Part shown: one piece after another, positions 50,406 through 62,138 of the stretch
Position numbering within the stretch: the stretch's first letter is position 1
Layout: each line of letters starts with the position of its first letter
Assembly: GCA_030374805.1 (NCBI GenBank)
Contig: JARGSG010000057.1
Coordinates: 248,001-312,000 of the forward strand
Source: Gracilaria gracilis
Taxonomy: Eukaryota; Rhodophyta; Florideophyceae; Gracilariales; Gracilariaceae
Reading direction: 5' to 3'
Length of the DNA: 64,000 nucleotides
Translations under genes and position numbers: made by a program
The notes under the pieces: generated by a model
What the model was told of the DNA's origin: nothing
The model's database searches: none
What the model saw: the letters and a program-made list of their open reading frames with translations, nothing else

Positions 50406-51095
50406 ATGAAGATAATCTTGGCTCTCGCTCTTTGCTTCTCGATTGCACAGGCTGCTGTTGTTCCATCTGTCCGTCAGAAAGGAGGAAAAGGGGGCCGAGG
50501 AGGAGACGGTGTCTTAATCGGAAATAATGGAGTTGGGGGACAGGGTGGCGCAGGAGGGAATGGTGGTCGCGGGGGTGGAGCAGGAGGAGATGGAGGAAAT
50601 GGGCTTCTCGTTGGTGACCATGGAATCGGGGGAATCGGTGGTGCTGGGGGCAGAGGTGGAGACGCCGGTGAGAAAGGGGACGGAGGCCCAGGCGGCAATG
50701 GCGGAATTGGGGCACTCTATGGAGACTTCGGATATGGTGGATTCGGTGGCCCTGGTGGTGATGGTGGCGCCGGCGGTTCAAAAGCAGGTAGTGGTGGTCC
50801 CGGTGGAGATGGAGGTCTTGGATTGCTCAAAGGTGACTTTGGAATTGGAGGATTCGGTGGGCGAGGCGGTAATGGTGGCAAGGCCGTCTTTGGGCTCGGA
50901 GGAAATGGCGGAAATGGCGGGCCTGGAACTCTGATTGGTGACTTTGGCTTCGGAGGTGTTGGTGGTGATGGCGGAACAGGAGGAGATGGATTTGTTGGAG
51001 GCAATGGGGGCAATGGTGGTCTAGGACAGCTTATTGGCGACGTTGGTGTCGGTGGTGTGGGTGGGGCTGGAGGCGATGGTGGCAACGAAAACTAG
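50406..51095 (+). CDS. Secreted GGX-repeat glycine-rich protein 2
   Basis: 229 aa from ATG 50406; this start gives the signal peptide [17 protein letters not shown]. The mature part [16 protein letters not shown] leads into six repeats whose consensus is G-x-L-x-GD-F/H/V-G-x-GG-x-GG-x-GG-x-GG: [70 protein letters not shown] and [14 protein letters not shown]. Linkers of GGX triplets carry D, N, K, P or E. Cysteine is absent from the mature part, so any fold would rest on glycine-rich packing. It has no known family that I recognise; it is distinct from plant GRPs in its strict triplet and 34-38-residue higher-order period. Confidence 0.87.
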   Translation: MKIILALALCFSIAQAAVVPSVRQKGGKGGRGGDGVLIGNNGVGGQGGAGGNGGRGGGAGGDGGNGLLVGDHGIGGIGGAGGRGGDAGEKGDGGPGGNGGIGALYGDFGYGGFGGPGGDGGAGGSKAGSGGPGGDGGLGLLKGDFGIGGFGGRGGNGGKAVFGLGGNGGNGGPGTLIGDFGFGGVGGDGGTGGDGFVGGNGGNGGLGQLIGDVGVGGVGGAGGDGGNEN

Positions 51096-51099
51096 GAAA

Positions 51100-52800
51100 T
51101 CCGAAGAGCCAATTGCACCAGTCATTGTTTTCAGTGGGATGCAGCAATCTGTCGAAGAAAACCCAGGCGAAAAAATTTACAATCATAACTTTGTTTCGCG
51201 ACTCAAGAATTAGAATGTACATGAGGTGACGGAGTGCTGCTGCCTTGACGTTGTTAGTTAAAAACTATTTGCAACCTTGAAGGAACACGAGTTGGCTGAG
51301 ATGAGTGGAGGTATATCAGAAGGACGTCAATGACACTATGTATTTGACCTATTCAGCTATATGACCAGTTACAACATCGCACCAAAACCAAACTTCTGTT
51401 GAATCTTATTTCGGTGGCCTTCCCCTCAACATTGTTGAGTTTAGCCGAAGATGGGGAGCAGCACCCCGCTCCAGGAAACGAAGGTTGTGGAGTACAGCTC
51501 CCTGTGCGAGCTTCAGATATAAGGACGAGATCCTTCCGTGCCATCATTCTGGCTGCCGGCAACGTCTCGCAGGAGCTGATGATCCGCATTTGCGACAACA
51601 CTGTCGAGCAACGTGTAACAGTGTACAGTTGTGCACATGGGCAGTAACTACACGTACCAGTCAGAAGGATATCCTCTGCTAACCTTAGAAGGTAACGTAC
51701 CTGTAACGTTTAGCCCTACTGCGTCGCAGTACACTGCGGGAAAAGGGATAGCGAGCTTGCTGTACAATAACTTTAATATCAAAGATAAAACACGGTTGGG
51801 GACGGAAGTATGATAGTACAAAGGGTTAGTCCTTTTGAGACGGAAAATTCTTATGTCTACTGAGCTAGACATAAGAAGAGCCAACCAGATGTTGATGGAA
51901 AAACTCAAAACAGAATGCTTCATGATGGCTTCATGATGTAGCTGTAGAACAACTTGTACACGTGGGGATGAGGGTTTCAATAAAACGTTGCAATCCACAC
52001 TTTCTTATGTCTATCCTACTAGACATAAGCAAAATTGACACTTGGCAAACTAGAAGCCAATTGCTATAGTGTCATACAGTGTTTTACCCAATCATATTGA
52101 GAGCTTATGTCTATTGAGGTAGACATAAGCTTCCCGTCTCAAAAGCGTTAACCCTTTTGAACCGGAAAATTCTGAGATAGACTTAAGAGCGAACCAACTA
52201 AATGTTGAGAACCTCAAACAGAGTGCTTTGGGATGTGCTCGTATAACAACATGTACACGTGAGCCTGAGTGTTTCAATAATGCGTCACAAACCACTCTTT
52301 TCTTTTGTCTACGTGTATCCAGCGTTCCCCTATGGCCCGCACAAGCCAATACCTGCAACGGAAAATGCTAAAGGGCCACAATCAAGCGTGTACAGCAGAC
52401 CATCGGCGGTGTTGGTGCCACATAGGGCCTCAACATCAACAACTTTAGTCAGTTAGCACCCCCAAACCCCTCACCTTTCTTGCGCAGGATGAGCGGCCTC
52501 TGTGGTATTCCTTTAAAACGGGACATATATGGTGCCGCATTATGCAGAAGTCAGCCATTGTAAATCCCGCCTTTAACTACTCACCTCTTTCCCGATCCAA
52601 TTCTAGACTTCACCCCAGTATTGCGCCCGAGAACCATCGACCTAATCGCAATGGCTCACAATGTATTGCGAGTCGCTCAGTCAAATGAAAGTTTTCTTTC
52701 TTGTTCTCTGCCGCGTCTTAGGTTTTTGAAGTTGTTGCCTCGGTCATGCCAAGTTTCATGCCTTGTTACTGACAGCGCCATTTTCTTCTATCTCGTGAAG
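51100..52800. other. Intergenic, repeats only
   Basis: Apart from the hairpin-bearing direct repeat, no coding signal. The small frame at 51399-51647 has no start context or domain. Confidence 0.4.
51824..52330. repeat. Direct repeat with TCTTATGTCTA hairpins
   Basis: 51824-52012 and 52148-52316 are two diverged copies of a ~180-bp unit (both start GTTA.(T/C)CCTTTTGA, then CGGAAAATTCT). A hairpin with arms CTTATGTCTA / TAGACATAAG occurs at 51850-51875, 52004-52029 and 52104-52129, with a degenerate version near 52173. Frames crossing this region on the - strand are not genes. Confidence 0.7.
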
Positions 52801-52813
52801 GCGTGAAGGCCTG

Positions 52814-54328
52814 ATGACTGTCCCAAATTCATTGAGGACTTCAATTATCGTGCTCGTGCTCATCCTCGTCGTGTACATTCTCTCCATCTACGATCTTGGC
52901 ATACTACTTCCTCATTCTACCCCTCGCACTTTAACATCCCATGGACGTCGTTCATCAATTAGAAAGAGAAACTTCCAAACTCCATCCCCAGCACCTTCGC
53001 CGGCCGAATCATGGTTTGATAGGTGCGACAACGAGTTCTACATCCCAGAAACTCTCAACATGGAGTCTCCTTGTTTTGTTCGTCCACCAATGGGATACGC
53101 CAAGCCTTATATGAAGCCAGACTGCCTATGGGAAACGCCCAGTGCAAATATCGGCAATAATGACAATGCCAGCAAATTGGTGGAGCTACACATGAGCCAT
53201 CAGAATTGGGCTTTCTTCGAGGATGACAGAATTGTCATTCGAGAAGACGGGGGAACATCAGTTCGTAACTTTGGTACAAATTTCAATTACGTGGAGGAGA
53301 TGCTCAAGTGGATTGACTTCTCATCCATAACACAAAACGTTTCAAATTCCTCGAAGGTCATTCTTGATACTGGTGCGGGTATAGGTTCTGTCTCTGCCGT
53401 ATTTGAAGATGAGCGAGGTGCTGCCGGTTCAGGATTTAAGGTATTCTCCTACGTTTTACCTGACGATTATCTTCGTCTCGGATCGATAATTGCCGATAGA
53501 CGACTTTTATCAATGCTTCAATCTTTTTCTGGAAAACCGCTCCCATTTCCTACCAACTCGTTTCACGTCGTCCACTGTAGATGGTGCTGGCATCATTTAC
53601 AGGGATTCGATGTCTGGTTAAACGAAATGAATCGGCTCATTGTTCCAGGCGGTTATTTCATTTTTACCTTCACTCCTTTAAGGGACAAGAAGCTACTGCC
53701 CCCGGAAGAATGGCAGCAGGCGTTGAGCAAACAACCGTGGACATGTACGCTCCACGCAAAGATCATGCGAGTCTGCCGAAAAGACAATGTTGGCGACCAA
53801 TCCCCCCAAATAGCAAGCATCGACTGGTCTACTGACTTTGCGGAAGAGTTTTCGAACACAGTTCTTGAGTCCTTTAAGTTGATATCTACAACTGTTGAGA
53901 CTAGTGTTGATTCGCTCCGAGTTCTCAATGTCAACTGTCTGTCCAGCAATCAATGCTTGCAAATGGAAACTATTCTGAACTCGCATACCGTCTTAAATAC
54001 GTTTTCAAATGAATATGAAGATGTTCTAAAAGGAGGGTTATCATCTGGTTCAATGGGGTTTCTTCACAATTGGACAAATCCAGGTCCCTTCTATCCTCGA
54101 TCATTTGACGTGATTCATTTGCTTTGTGAGGATTCAACCCGACCCCCGTGGACAGTGGCGCTGAAATCTCTCGAGCTACATAGGATTCTTGCTCCAGATG
54201 GTGTCATTGTCTTGATGCGAGCGGCCTGTCCTCAATATGACCATCTTGACATCGATTGGTCGGTGTACGGTTTCAAGATTTCGCATCAATCAGAATCTTT
54301 TCTCTTGTATAAAAGAATAGACCATTAG
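52814..54328 (+). CDS. Golgi-type PF03141-like methyltransferase
   Basis: 504 aa from ATG 52814. A single N-terminal membrane segment (~10-31, SIIVLVLILVVYILSIYDLG) and a Ser/Pro/Arg-rich stem make a type II membrane topology. The first Rossmann half has VILDTGAGIGSVSAVFE (motif I, ~182), LPFPTNSFHVVHCRWCWHHL and EMNRLIVPGGYFIFTFTPL. A second, weaker half (~395-504) reads YPRSFDVIHLLCEDSTRPPW and LELHRILAPDGVIVLMRAA. Two SAM-fold halves with an LPFP...VHC.RC motif are the hallmark of the plant putative methyltransferases (QUA2/TSD2 group, PF03141), tied to wall polysaccharide methylation in the Golgi. Motif I has DTGAGIG rather than D.GCG. If the host is a red alga, a sulfated galactan is a reasonable but unproven substrate. 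Confidence 0.75.
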   Translation: MTVPNSLRTSIIVLVLILVVYILSIYDLGILLPHSTPRTLTSHGRRSSIRKRNFQTPSPAPSPAESWFDRCDNEFYIPETLNMESPCFVRPPMGYAKPYMKPDCLWETPSANIGNNDNASKLVELHMSHQNWAFFEDDRIVIREDGGTSVRNFGTNFNYVEEMLKWIDFSSITQNVSNSSKVILDTGAGIGSVSAVFEDERGAAGSGFKVFSYVLPDDYLRLGSIIADRRLLSMLQSFSGKPLPFPTNSFHVVHCRWCWHHLQGFDVWLNEMNRLIVPGGYFIFTFTPLRDKKLLPPEEWQQALSKQPWTCTLHAKIMRVCRKDNVGDQSPQIASIDWSTDFAEEFSNTVLESFKLISTTVETSVDSLRVLNVNCLSSNQCLQMETILNSHTVLNTFSNEYEDVLKGGLSSGSMGFLHNWTNPGPFYPRSFDVIHLLCEDSTRPPWTVALKSLELHRILAPDGVIVLMRAACPQYDHLDIDWSVYGFKISHQSESFLLYKRIDH

Positions 54329-56470
54329 ATTCCGAAGAAGAGCTAATTCTACGGAATAGAAGCCAAATAACAATTGCCGTAAGGAAGTTGCTCCAAAACC
54401 TAATAGAGGGAGCAAATGATTTCAACCGTGGCCCGAAATGAAACAATCCACAGGTGCGTTCTACCGGGAATTGAGGTAAATTCATCCTTTGACGGTTAAC
54501 ACGACAGTAAATTGCCCGTTGTAGTTTACGTGTCAAGTAGAAAACTGGATACGAAAAAAGAGTTTTCTCAAAAGTGAGAGTGGAAGAGACTCTCGCTGAG
54601 ACCTTTACATAGAATGGAAAGCAAAGTTAAATCATTAACAAATGGTCCTAAAATGCTAGCATTAAAGATACGTTAATACTGTTATTGAGCTCGTTTGAAA
54701 AAAGGGGACGGTGCGCTCTAGCAACAAGGTCCAAAAAAATATGTTCCTTTTCGCAGTAGATCGTTGATGTAGTTGATACTGAAATAGATGGGTTGGAGAA
54801 GGAGAGAGAGAAGGTCTGTGCACTCTAATTCGCCTTTTATACTCAGATAGTTTAGCTGCTTTAGTACGAAATTATATTTTACTAAATTTTTTACAATAAA
54901 CGTAATTGTTTTTTTACATATTCAACATCCTGCAGAGATGCGGAGATATCATCTTCTACAGATTTGTGTTCCCGTTGTTTATTAACTGTATTCTACCTAT
55001 GCGTTTCTTTTTCTTTTCAGGTTTACAACATAATATGTTGTGCAGCAATCCATTTCAATCAGTCACAATGGCACTTTTGCTCGATTGGAGATATAGCCAT
55101 TTTGATACAGAAAACGGCCCCACACTGCCGAAACCAAAGCTTTTCTACAATTTTTCAGCTTTCATGTGGTGTAAACAGAATTTAAAGTGATGAAAGAATG
55201 AACGAGATATCTTACTTTCAAATATTACAAAGAAACACACCAAATATAGTAGACCAAAAAAACAAACGGTTGGTCTTTTCCTCTTTTTTAACGATCTTTA
55301 AATATATACTTCTTTCAGCATAACTCGCTATTTACTTTTTGCGCCTTATTGATCAGTATACTGATCAATAGAGCGCAAAAAGTGGATTTTTTTACCGTCT
55401 AATATTTGCTAAATTTAATCTCTATGATGTCCCAAGTTTTTTATTTATCTCTTTGCATTTAATGGCTACTGTCTAAGTTCAAGAGCTTCTGAGGAGTAGT
55501 AAAACCGTATTTAGATCACCAATGACTGCCATTTTGAGTAAAATGTCCAAAAAAAGAAGAATTTCTCTATTTAAAGCTCTGCTATATTTGTTGAATCAGA
55601 TGAGAACGGCTCTAACAACAACAGAGAACAATTAGAGCGAAAACACACAATTGTTAAACTTGATGAAAAACTGGAGACTCTTTAAGTAATTTGTTTTACA
55701 ATTCATGCCACAACGTGAAATAAACCTAGTTTTCTTCATTGATCGGTGTAGTGATCAATTGTGGTTCTGGGTGGCAAAATATTCGTTTTTAAAAACAAAA
55801 ACTTATTCAAATTATCCTTACAGAATTATGAAATTTAAGTTCAGGATATTCTACGTATACTTTTTAAAAAGTTACAAACAAACATAATTTGCAAAACAAT
55901 CTCTAGAATTGGCACACTAAAAAGCTTATTAAAATTAATGATGAGTATAGTGATCATTTAATGTTAGCATGAGTAGTATATGCGTCTGTTTCTCTCTTTT
56001 TTCCCCGTTTGGTCTCAAATCCAGACATTATTTAGTTAAATTGGGCTTTTTTACTTTCCTAAAAACTTTTGATTGTGTTATTGTGACTGAATAAAATTAT
56101 TGCTACATATAAAAGAACCAATTGTTTCTCTTCCAATATCTCAAATAAATTATTTACGACTCAGTATTTTTTCCGAAATAAAATTTTGTTATCAATTAAA
56201 CTAAGATCCTGTCTTTTGAAAATTTGCTCTTCAACAGCGTTAAAGTAAGCATAATAATTTACTCATAGAAGAGAACTGGGTAATATTCGCTGATTGTGGT
56301 CAAAGTCTATTCATTTCAATTACGATACATAGCTCGTGCAGATTTTATTAATGCTAATAATATTATACCTAGGACACAATAATTTTAATTCCCAACAAAT
56401 CAAGCTTTTTTGTCTGTTTGAATAAAAGGAAAACCACTCCTTCTTTTGAAAAACACGCTTCATACAACGA
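54329..56470. other. AT-rich gene desert
   Basis: About 2.1 kb of strongly AT-rich sequence with no gene. A near-perfect 48-bp palindrome centred on ATTGATCAGTATACTGATCAAT lies at about 55335-55384. Related TGATC(A/G)...TGATCA words recur near 55738-55760 and 55950. Confidence 0.5.
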
Positions 56471-57480
56471 ATGTGTAAAGCTGGTGTCGTACAATTGTGG
56501 TGCAACGCTTTTAAAATGAGATTTTTAACTATTTAATCATAATCCACGAGTCGGTTGATCCCTCCTAGTAGAAGTATATGTATAGTAAAAACCACTGTAG
56601 TAAGGAAAACACGTGAATTTCAAGTGAGTAAAAAAGTTGGCTACATACACATGGAATGAGCGCCACCGCGCGTGGGCAATTACCAGTAAACGTGGGCCTA
56701 ATTTGGTTGGTTTGTTTCATTAGTTTGGGCGCGAGCTCACTACTAAGCTCGGCGGCGACGTCGCTGCCATGCATACTAAAGATCACTTAACCAGTGATGG
56801 CCCTATACATCGTTGCCTTGGACGGTTTTTGAATCCTTCCAACAGAGAGGCTTTGTTGGAAACGAGTTGTCTATCCTCCATGTTTCCTGTCAAATAATAA
56901 ACTTTCAGAGTATTTATCGTTTTTTGTTGCGTTTGACCCTGTACAAAGATAATTAAAGTGTGTAGAGTTGTTTTCGCCGCTTTTTTTCTTTTCTGCTCTT
57001 CATTTTCTGCTCTCACAAATTCCCTTTCTTTTTCTCACTTCGGTGGGCTCATGTTTCTTGCGAGGATAAACTAACTCCCATTTGTAGTAGTCCACAGATT
57101 TTCTGCTCAACTCTTTACGCTCCGTCGTGACGGTTTGGCCTCTGCTTACACCCGACTTCGTCGTAGTTTGCCTGAGAAGCTTTGTCTGCTGGGGGCACTC
57201 CTAAAGAGGAAGATCTCGAACTTTCTTGTTGTGTCTCTCCGCCTCTGGCGTTGCACCACAACAATAACAGACGAAGTGTGGGGCCGCCTGTCGTAAAGGA
57301 GCTCTCGCGTGCTCAACATATAAGGGGAAATCACAAACACAAATATGGTAGCAGAACACCTGACACTCTCAAGGGCCAACCGCGAGGCAATTTTTCTAGA
57401 CCGCTTATTTGTACAGTAGTAGACGTTGATGCACGGTAAACCCCGAATGGTAGTAGAGTACAAGCAAACAAGCTAGTAAT
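56470..57480 (-). repeat. Long repeat unit, copy A (inverted, AT-drifted)
   Basis: The minus strand matches 57790-58538 plus 62147-62375 over ~1 kb (shared landmarks include CAGGGTCAAACGCAACAA, GTAGTGAGCTCGCGCC and CCCACGCGC). Differences are mostly copy-B G or C against copy-A A or T. Length, shared promoter-like region and unknown coding-like DNA beyond copy B suggest a long terminal repeat of an old retroelement, but a large foldback element is possible. Treated as a fossil. Confidence 0.45.
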
Positions 57481-58538
57481 ATAGTGCAACGTCTAAGAAG
57501 GAATGACATGTAGTACAATGAGACCTCAATGGGTTGATTCCGCGTGGTTCTAGTTGTGCGCCTTGCTGGCTGCACTCCACCCAATTGGTATTCCCTAATT
57601 TCTAGTTTCTAATTTCTAATTTCTAGTTTAGGATAACTTAGCATTGCTGGCCCATGACAGTAGGTCATGGGTGTAGCCGATGACGTCATGCCCGCATGGG
57701 AGATCGGCGTCGGTGCACCTTGTATATATTGCGGTGCACCTCGCCTTCCCCCTCGGGTATTGTAAAGTCAGGCACCACTAGGGCAGTAACTATACCATCT
57801 TGGTCACTCGCTACTCTATTACTATTCAGGTTTTACCGCGCGTCGACGTCTACTACCGTACACCTACACGGTCTAGACTAGTTGCCCCGCCGTTTGCCCC
57901 TGCGGGTTTCAGGTGCCCTACTACCATATTGGTTGTGTGTTTTTCCCCTTTAGGTTCAACCATCGCGCGCTCCCTCTACCAGGCGGACCCCACACCTTAT
58001 CGGTATTTGTACGACAAGACACAACAAAAACACCCAAGATCTTTCTCTCTAGGAGGGCCACCAGCAGACAGAAGCTCTCTGGCAAGGCACGACGAAGTCG
58101 GAAGTAATCCGAGGCCAGGCCGTCACGACGGGGCGTAGAGAGTTGAGCAGAGAATCGGTGGACCACAACGAATGGAGGTCAATTTATCCTCGCACGAGGC
58201 AAGAGTCCACAGAAGTGGGAAAAGAGAAAAGAGAATCCGCGAGAGCGGGGAATGGAGGGAAGGAAAAGGAAAAGGGGGGCGAAAACAACGCTACACACTG
58301 GGTTTATTCCTGTACAGGGTCAAACGCAACAAACAGCGGTAAACACTCCCAAAGTTCATTTCTTTAGAGGAAGCAGGGAGGATAGACAACCCGTTTGCAA
58401 CGGAGCCTCTCCCCTAGAAGGAGTCGATGACCGCCGAAGGCGAAGAAGTCTAGAGCCCACCCTGGTTGGAGCAACTTTAGTGTGCATGTCGGCGAGGTTG
58501 CCGCCGAGCTAAGTAGTGAGCTCGCGCCAACATTACTT

Positions 58539-61500
58539 CTGGCTTCCGACGACTGGAACCACTGTTGACTGCCAATCGATAAAACTGGCATTCAACCTGA
58601 GGCTTACAGTGTTTGAATGGCATTTGACTGCCATTCAAATGGTCCAGTTGAACAACCAGTCTAATCAATTGAATGCATTTGAATGTACTTAATAGATTCA
58701 TGTCAAAAACCATTCAAAGCTTTGAATGGAAATCAAAAGAACCATTCAAACAATAGAATGCATTCAAAACAACATTTGATTGCCCGCTTTGAATGCAACA
58801 CTGAAGTTCAGTTTTTGCCTAAATGTAGACGCCGCCGCAGAGCCTCTAGGTAAATCTTCGGTACACATTAGACACACTATAGTGTGACGTAATCCAGCAC
58901 ACATAATGAATCATCCTTCAGCCATTCCTACCACAACTAATAATTTAAATCAAGCCACAACTATTAGTGATCATGCATCCTTCAACACAACAAACTCTAC
59001 AGAATCCGCAATATCACACACGGAAACACACTACAACTCCTCAAGATTACAAACGTATCACGCACCGCAAACCTTTCGAATTGTTCCATTCCCTCAAACC
59101 CGACGAAAGCGTTCTATAATGCATGATACCGGGGTTGTTGTCGAGAATACGGAAGAACCTAATGAGAAATACTGGCATTGTCTTACACATACTTGCAACA
59201 GTGTCATCAAAATTTGGAAAAGCATAAGCAACATTTCGGATCACGTTAAATCTGTGCACGGCATAGTCTCAGACCATTCAAAGTTGCTCATGCGGTCCAA
59301 AGAGATTTGCAAAAGCAAGATCACAAAGCAGCGAAAATTTTTTGCCAAAGTTGATCCAAGAAAATATCACGAATTGAACATTGCGAATCTTATGATTCAG
59401 AAACTCTTGCCCTTTTTACTTGTGGAATGTAGTGAATTCCGAACATTCGTATCACTGTTGGATCAAAGTGATGAGTTCTGTACGTCAATATCTGCAAAAC
59501 ATGTTCAGAAATTAATAATGGAGCTTTACTCAGCAACGACGGAAGCTGCAAGGAAATCTATATCTACTCTTATTGAATCTAAGAAAATGCCTATGTTTCA
59601 CTTTAATATCGATCTTTGGAAGTCTCGTGTGTCCAGTGACAAGTTCTTTGGTGTTCGTATATTCTTTATTGATGCTACTTGGAAGCTTCGATCACTCCTT
59701 CTGGCGATTGGGCATTTTCGCCCTGATCCTTCATTGGTGGGCTCGATCGTATGTCAGATGTGCTGCATATTTGGTTTAAAAAAATTATTAATGAATTCCT
59801 GTGGACTTGTTCGGAGGATCTACGTCTGACAGCGGTTCGGATGTCGAGCGCCTTTGTTCTGTTCTTCTACCTGGGTCTTGGACGTGGTGCGTGCCGCACA
59901 TGTTGAACTGCGCGCTTGTAGAAGCTTTTGAAACGGCGCCCAATGCACGACAAGTTCGAAATGCTCGAAGTCGGAGTTTACTAAGAGATATAAAGCGCGT
60001 GATTGAACACCGCAACAAGAGTGAAGCGTTGCGGGCAAAGTTTGAAAATCTGCAGGAAGGGCGCCCACTGAAACTATTGCAAGACGTTTCACATTGATGG
60101 TTGTCTACGGTACGCATGCTGGAATGGTTTCTGAAGTTATGGAATGTTTTGGTACGGCATTACGAAATACATGAGGCTTGCGATTTTCCTTTACTGTACG
60201 ACAGACAAGCTGTGCTCGAAATGTTGTCGTTAATGCTACCTATTGCTGAAATCATTCGGCAGTCGCAATCGGCGCAATATCCGGTGTAGATTGACGCTTT
60301 TTTAAGTCTATGTCGAGTTCACACAACCCTTCTCAATCTAACAGAACCTCTTTCTATATTTGACCCCTCTTCTCCGAACTATGCTGGGTGCCCGCGTGTT
60401 GGTGCTGTCATTGAGTGTCAATCAATGTGTGAAGTATCGAAGGAAACGCGTGCATTCTTACGCGAGGCTTTACTGAAGAGGTTTCTCAATTGCCAACGCT
60501 CACTAATGCTAGAAACACAGGTTTTTTTCATCCTTCATACCGAAAGTTGAACTGTCTTGATCACATCATGCCTGTGCAAGAAGCAGAATGTCGAAGATAG
60601 AAAGTCCGTGAAAAGGTTCAAGACCTTGCGTTTCTAATTGCTTCTGCTCCCTCTCACCAAACGCAGGCAATCGTTACTGCAGGCACTAACCCTCTTCCAA
60701 GTGCAACACAGATAAACAACACACCGAGGCTCTGGAACTTTAGCGACTTTGAAGACAACGATGATATAACTTCGGTCCTACAACCAACGGTGGAAGAACG
60801 AATTTCCGCGGAGCTTAACCGCTACACTAACTCCATCCGGATTCGTTCTGGAGAACTTTCTACAAAAGGGCTTCTAGAGTGGTAGTCGCAAAAAGAGAAC
60901 CAGTTTCCATTACTTTCTCTAGTCGCAAAATGCGTGTTGGGTCATCCCGCGTCTTCGGCACAAATTGAACGTGATTTTGGTACGGCCGGTTCTCTGTTGA
61001 GCGGACAACGTAATCGAACGGAATCCACTTTCGTCGACATGACACTACTTTTGAATACTAATATAAAGTGCATTCCGACAAATGTCCCGGAGATATCTAC
61101 ACAGAACTGGCGAGAAAAGATACCCAAAAATTTTTCTGGAGAGGAACAACTTGCTGAAAACCTTCTACATATGGCAATGAGCTTCGATGGTATTCAGGAC
61201 ATGTCCATTCTCCCTGAGATGTGAGACTTTTCTTCTATTCCCAGGCACTATCCTTCAATGTCTTGGAGTACTGTTCTGCCAATTCGCCATTTCATGCAGA
61301 CCATGCTCAAGGGTAAAAACAGTAACACAAACAACCGCAATTTTTTCAGCTACACAAAGCCGATAGCTCTCGAAGCAGCAAACAGAGTCCAAATGAGCGG
61401 AAAATGCTAGAACATTCTTATCTGGAAGCACCATTAAAGATGCCCTCAATGGATGATCGCGGCGATAGAAAACTGAAGACACGCGTTTTATCTATTCTAT

Positions 61501-62138
61501 TCTGCCATTAGCTATGTTATGACTGGAATGTCTGTACGCCACACTTAAGTCTTGTCTCTGCTGCCGGATCTCCCTGCGTTGCTTCGGTCGGGTTTCTTCT
61601 GCTCTGTGCCTTTTAAAATGACTCACTGCCCAACCGTAAAATCCGTCCCCTTGTAGAGTCAGATTTCCCGCAAGGACGGTGTGACGCATACTTTTCTGAG
61701 CCAGCGTCATATATGCATGACCATTACTTGCCAGTTGTTCCGTTGCCCGTGACCCATCGTCCCGAGCTCAGTAGCGTGAATAAAAAACGAGGGCAAGCTT
61801 TGCATGCCGCCTCCTTGCGATGAATCACTCGAGAGATCCATGGGGCAAAGACGGAGTAACTCGGACGGCGTTGGCGATGATCAGTCTAATGGGCTTTGTC
61901 GAAGAAAGAAAAAGCCCATTCAAGGGCCATTCAAAGACCATTCAACAATCGCATGGACTGGGATGCTGATGACTTGAATGGAGTGTCCATTCGAGTGGTG
62001 GATGCATTCGAAACTTCAACTGCATTTGAATGGACCATGATCTGAAGCCATTCAATGATATGAATGCATTTTAATGGACCAAGTCGTGATCCAGTCAAGA
62101 GAATGAATGCATTCAACAGTCCAGTCGTCCGAACCGAG
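58539..62138 (+). mobile_element. hAT transposon
   Basis: 3600 bp flanked by CATTACTT (58531-58538) and CACTACTT (62139-62146), an 8-bp duplication with one mismatch. The ends are imperfect inverted repeats: the left end CTGGCTTCCGACGACTGGA and the inverse of the right end CTCGGTTCGGACGACTGGA agree at 16 of 19 positions. Both subterminal regions (58580-58800 and 61915-62130) are packed with CATTCAA / TTGAATG words in both orientations, typical of hAT transposase-binding sites. The transposase gene inside is broken. Confidence 0.85.
58906..61224 (+). pseudogene. hAT transposase, broken
   Basis: ATG 58906 opens a 307-aa frame (MNHPSAIPTTTNNLNQATTI). KYWHCLTHTCNSVIKIWKS followed by ISDHVKSVHGI is a BED zinc finger (C-x4-C, H-x4-H). 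HFNIDLWKSRVSSDKFFGVR is the first catalytic Asp block. Near 59795 the frame changes: LFGGSTSDSGSDVERLCSVL and WTWCVPHMLNCALVEAF (second Asp and the C-x2-H motif) are in another frame, which stops at 60095. Further + strand pieces follow, and 60934-61224 reads GHPASSAQIERDFGTAGSLL, the hAT C-terminal dimerisation domain with the conserved Glu region. At least two frame changes and a few stops make it non-functional, yet all domains are still in order. Confidence 0.8.

Noticed and set aside
50474-51085. Pro-rich and His/Arg-rich minus-strand frames at the second GGX gene
   Set aside because: Same antisense effect. Protein conservation between the paralogues is on the + strand.
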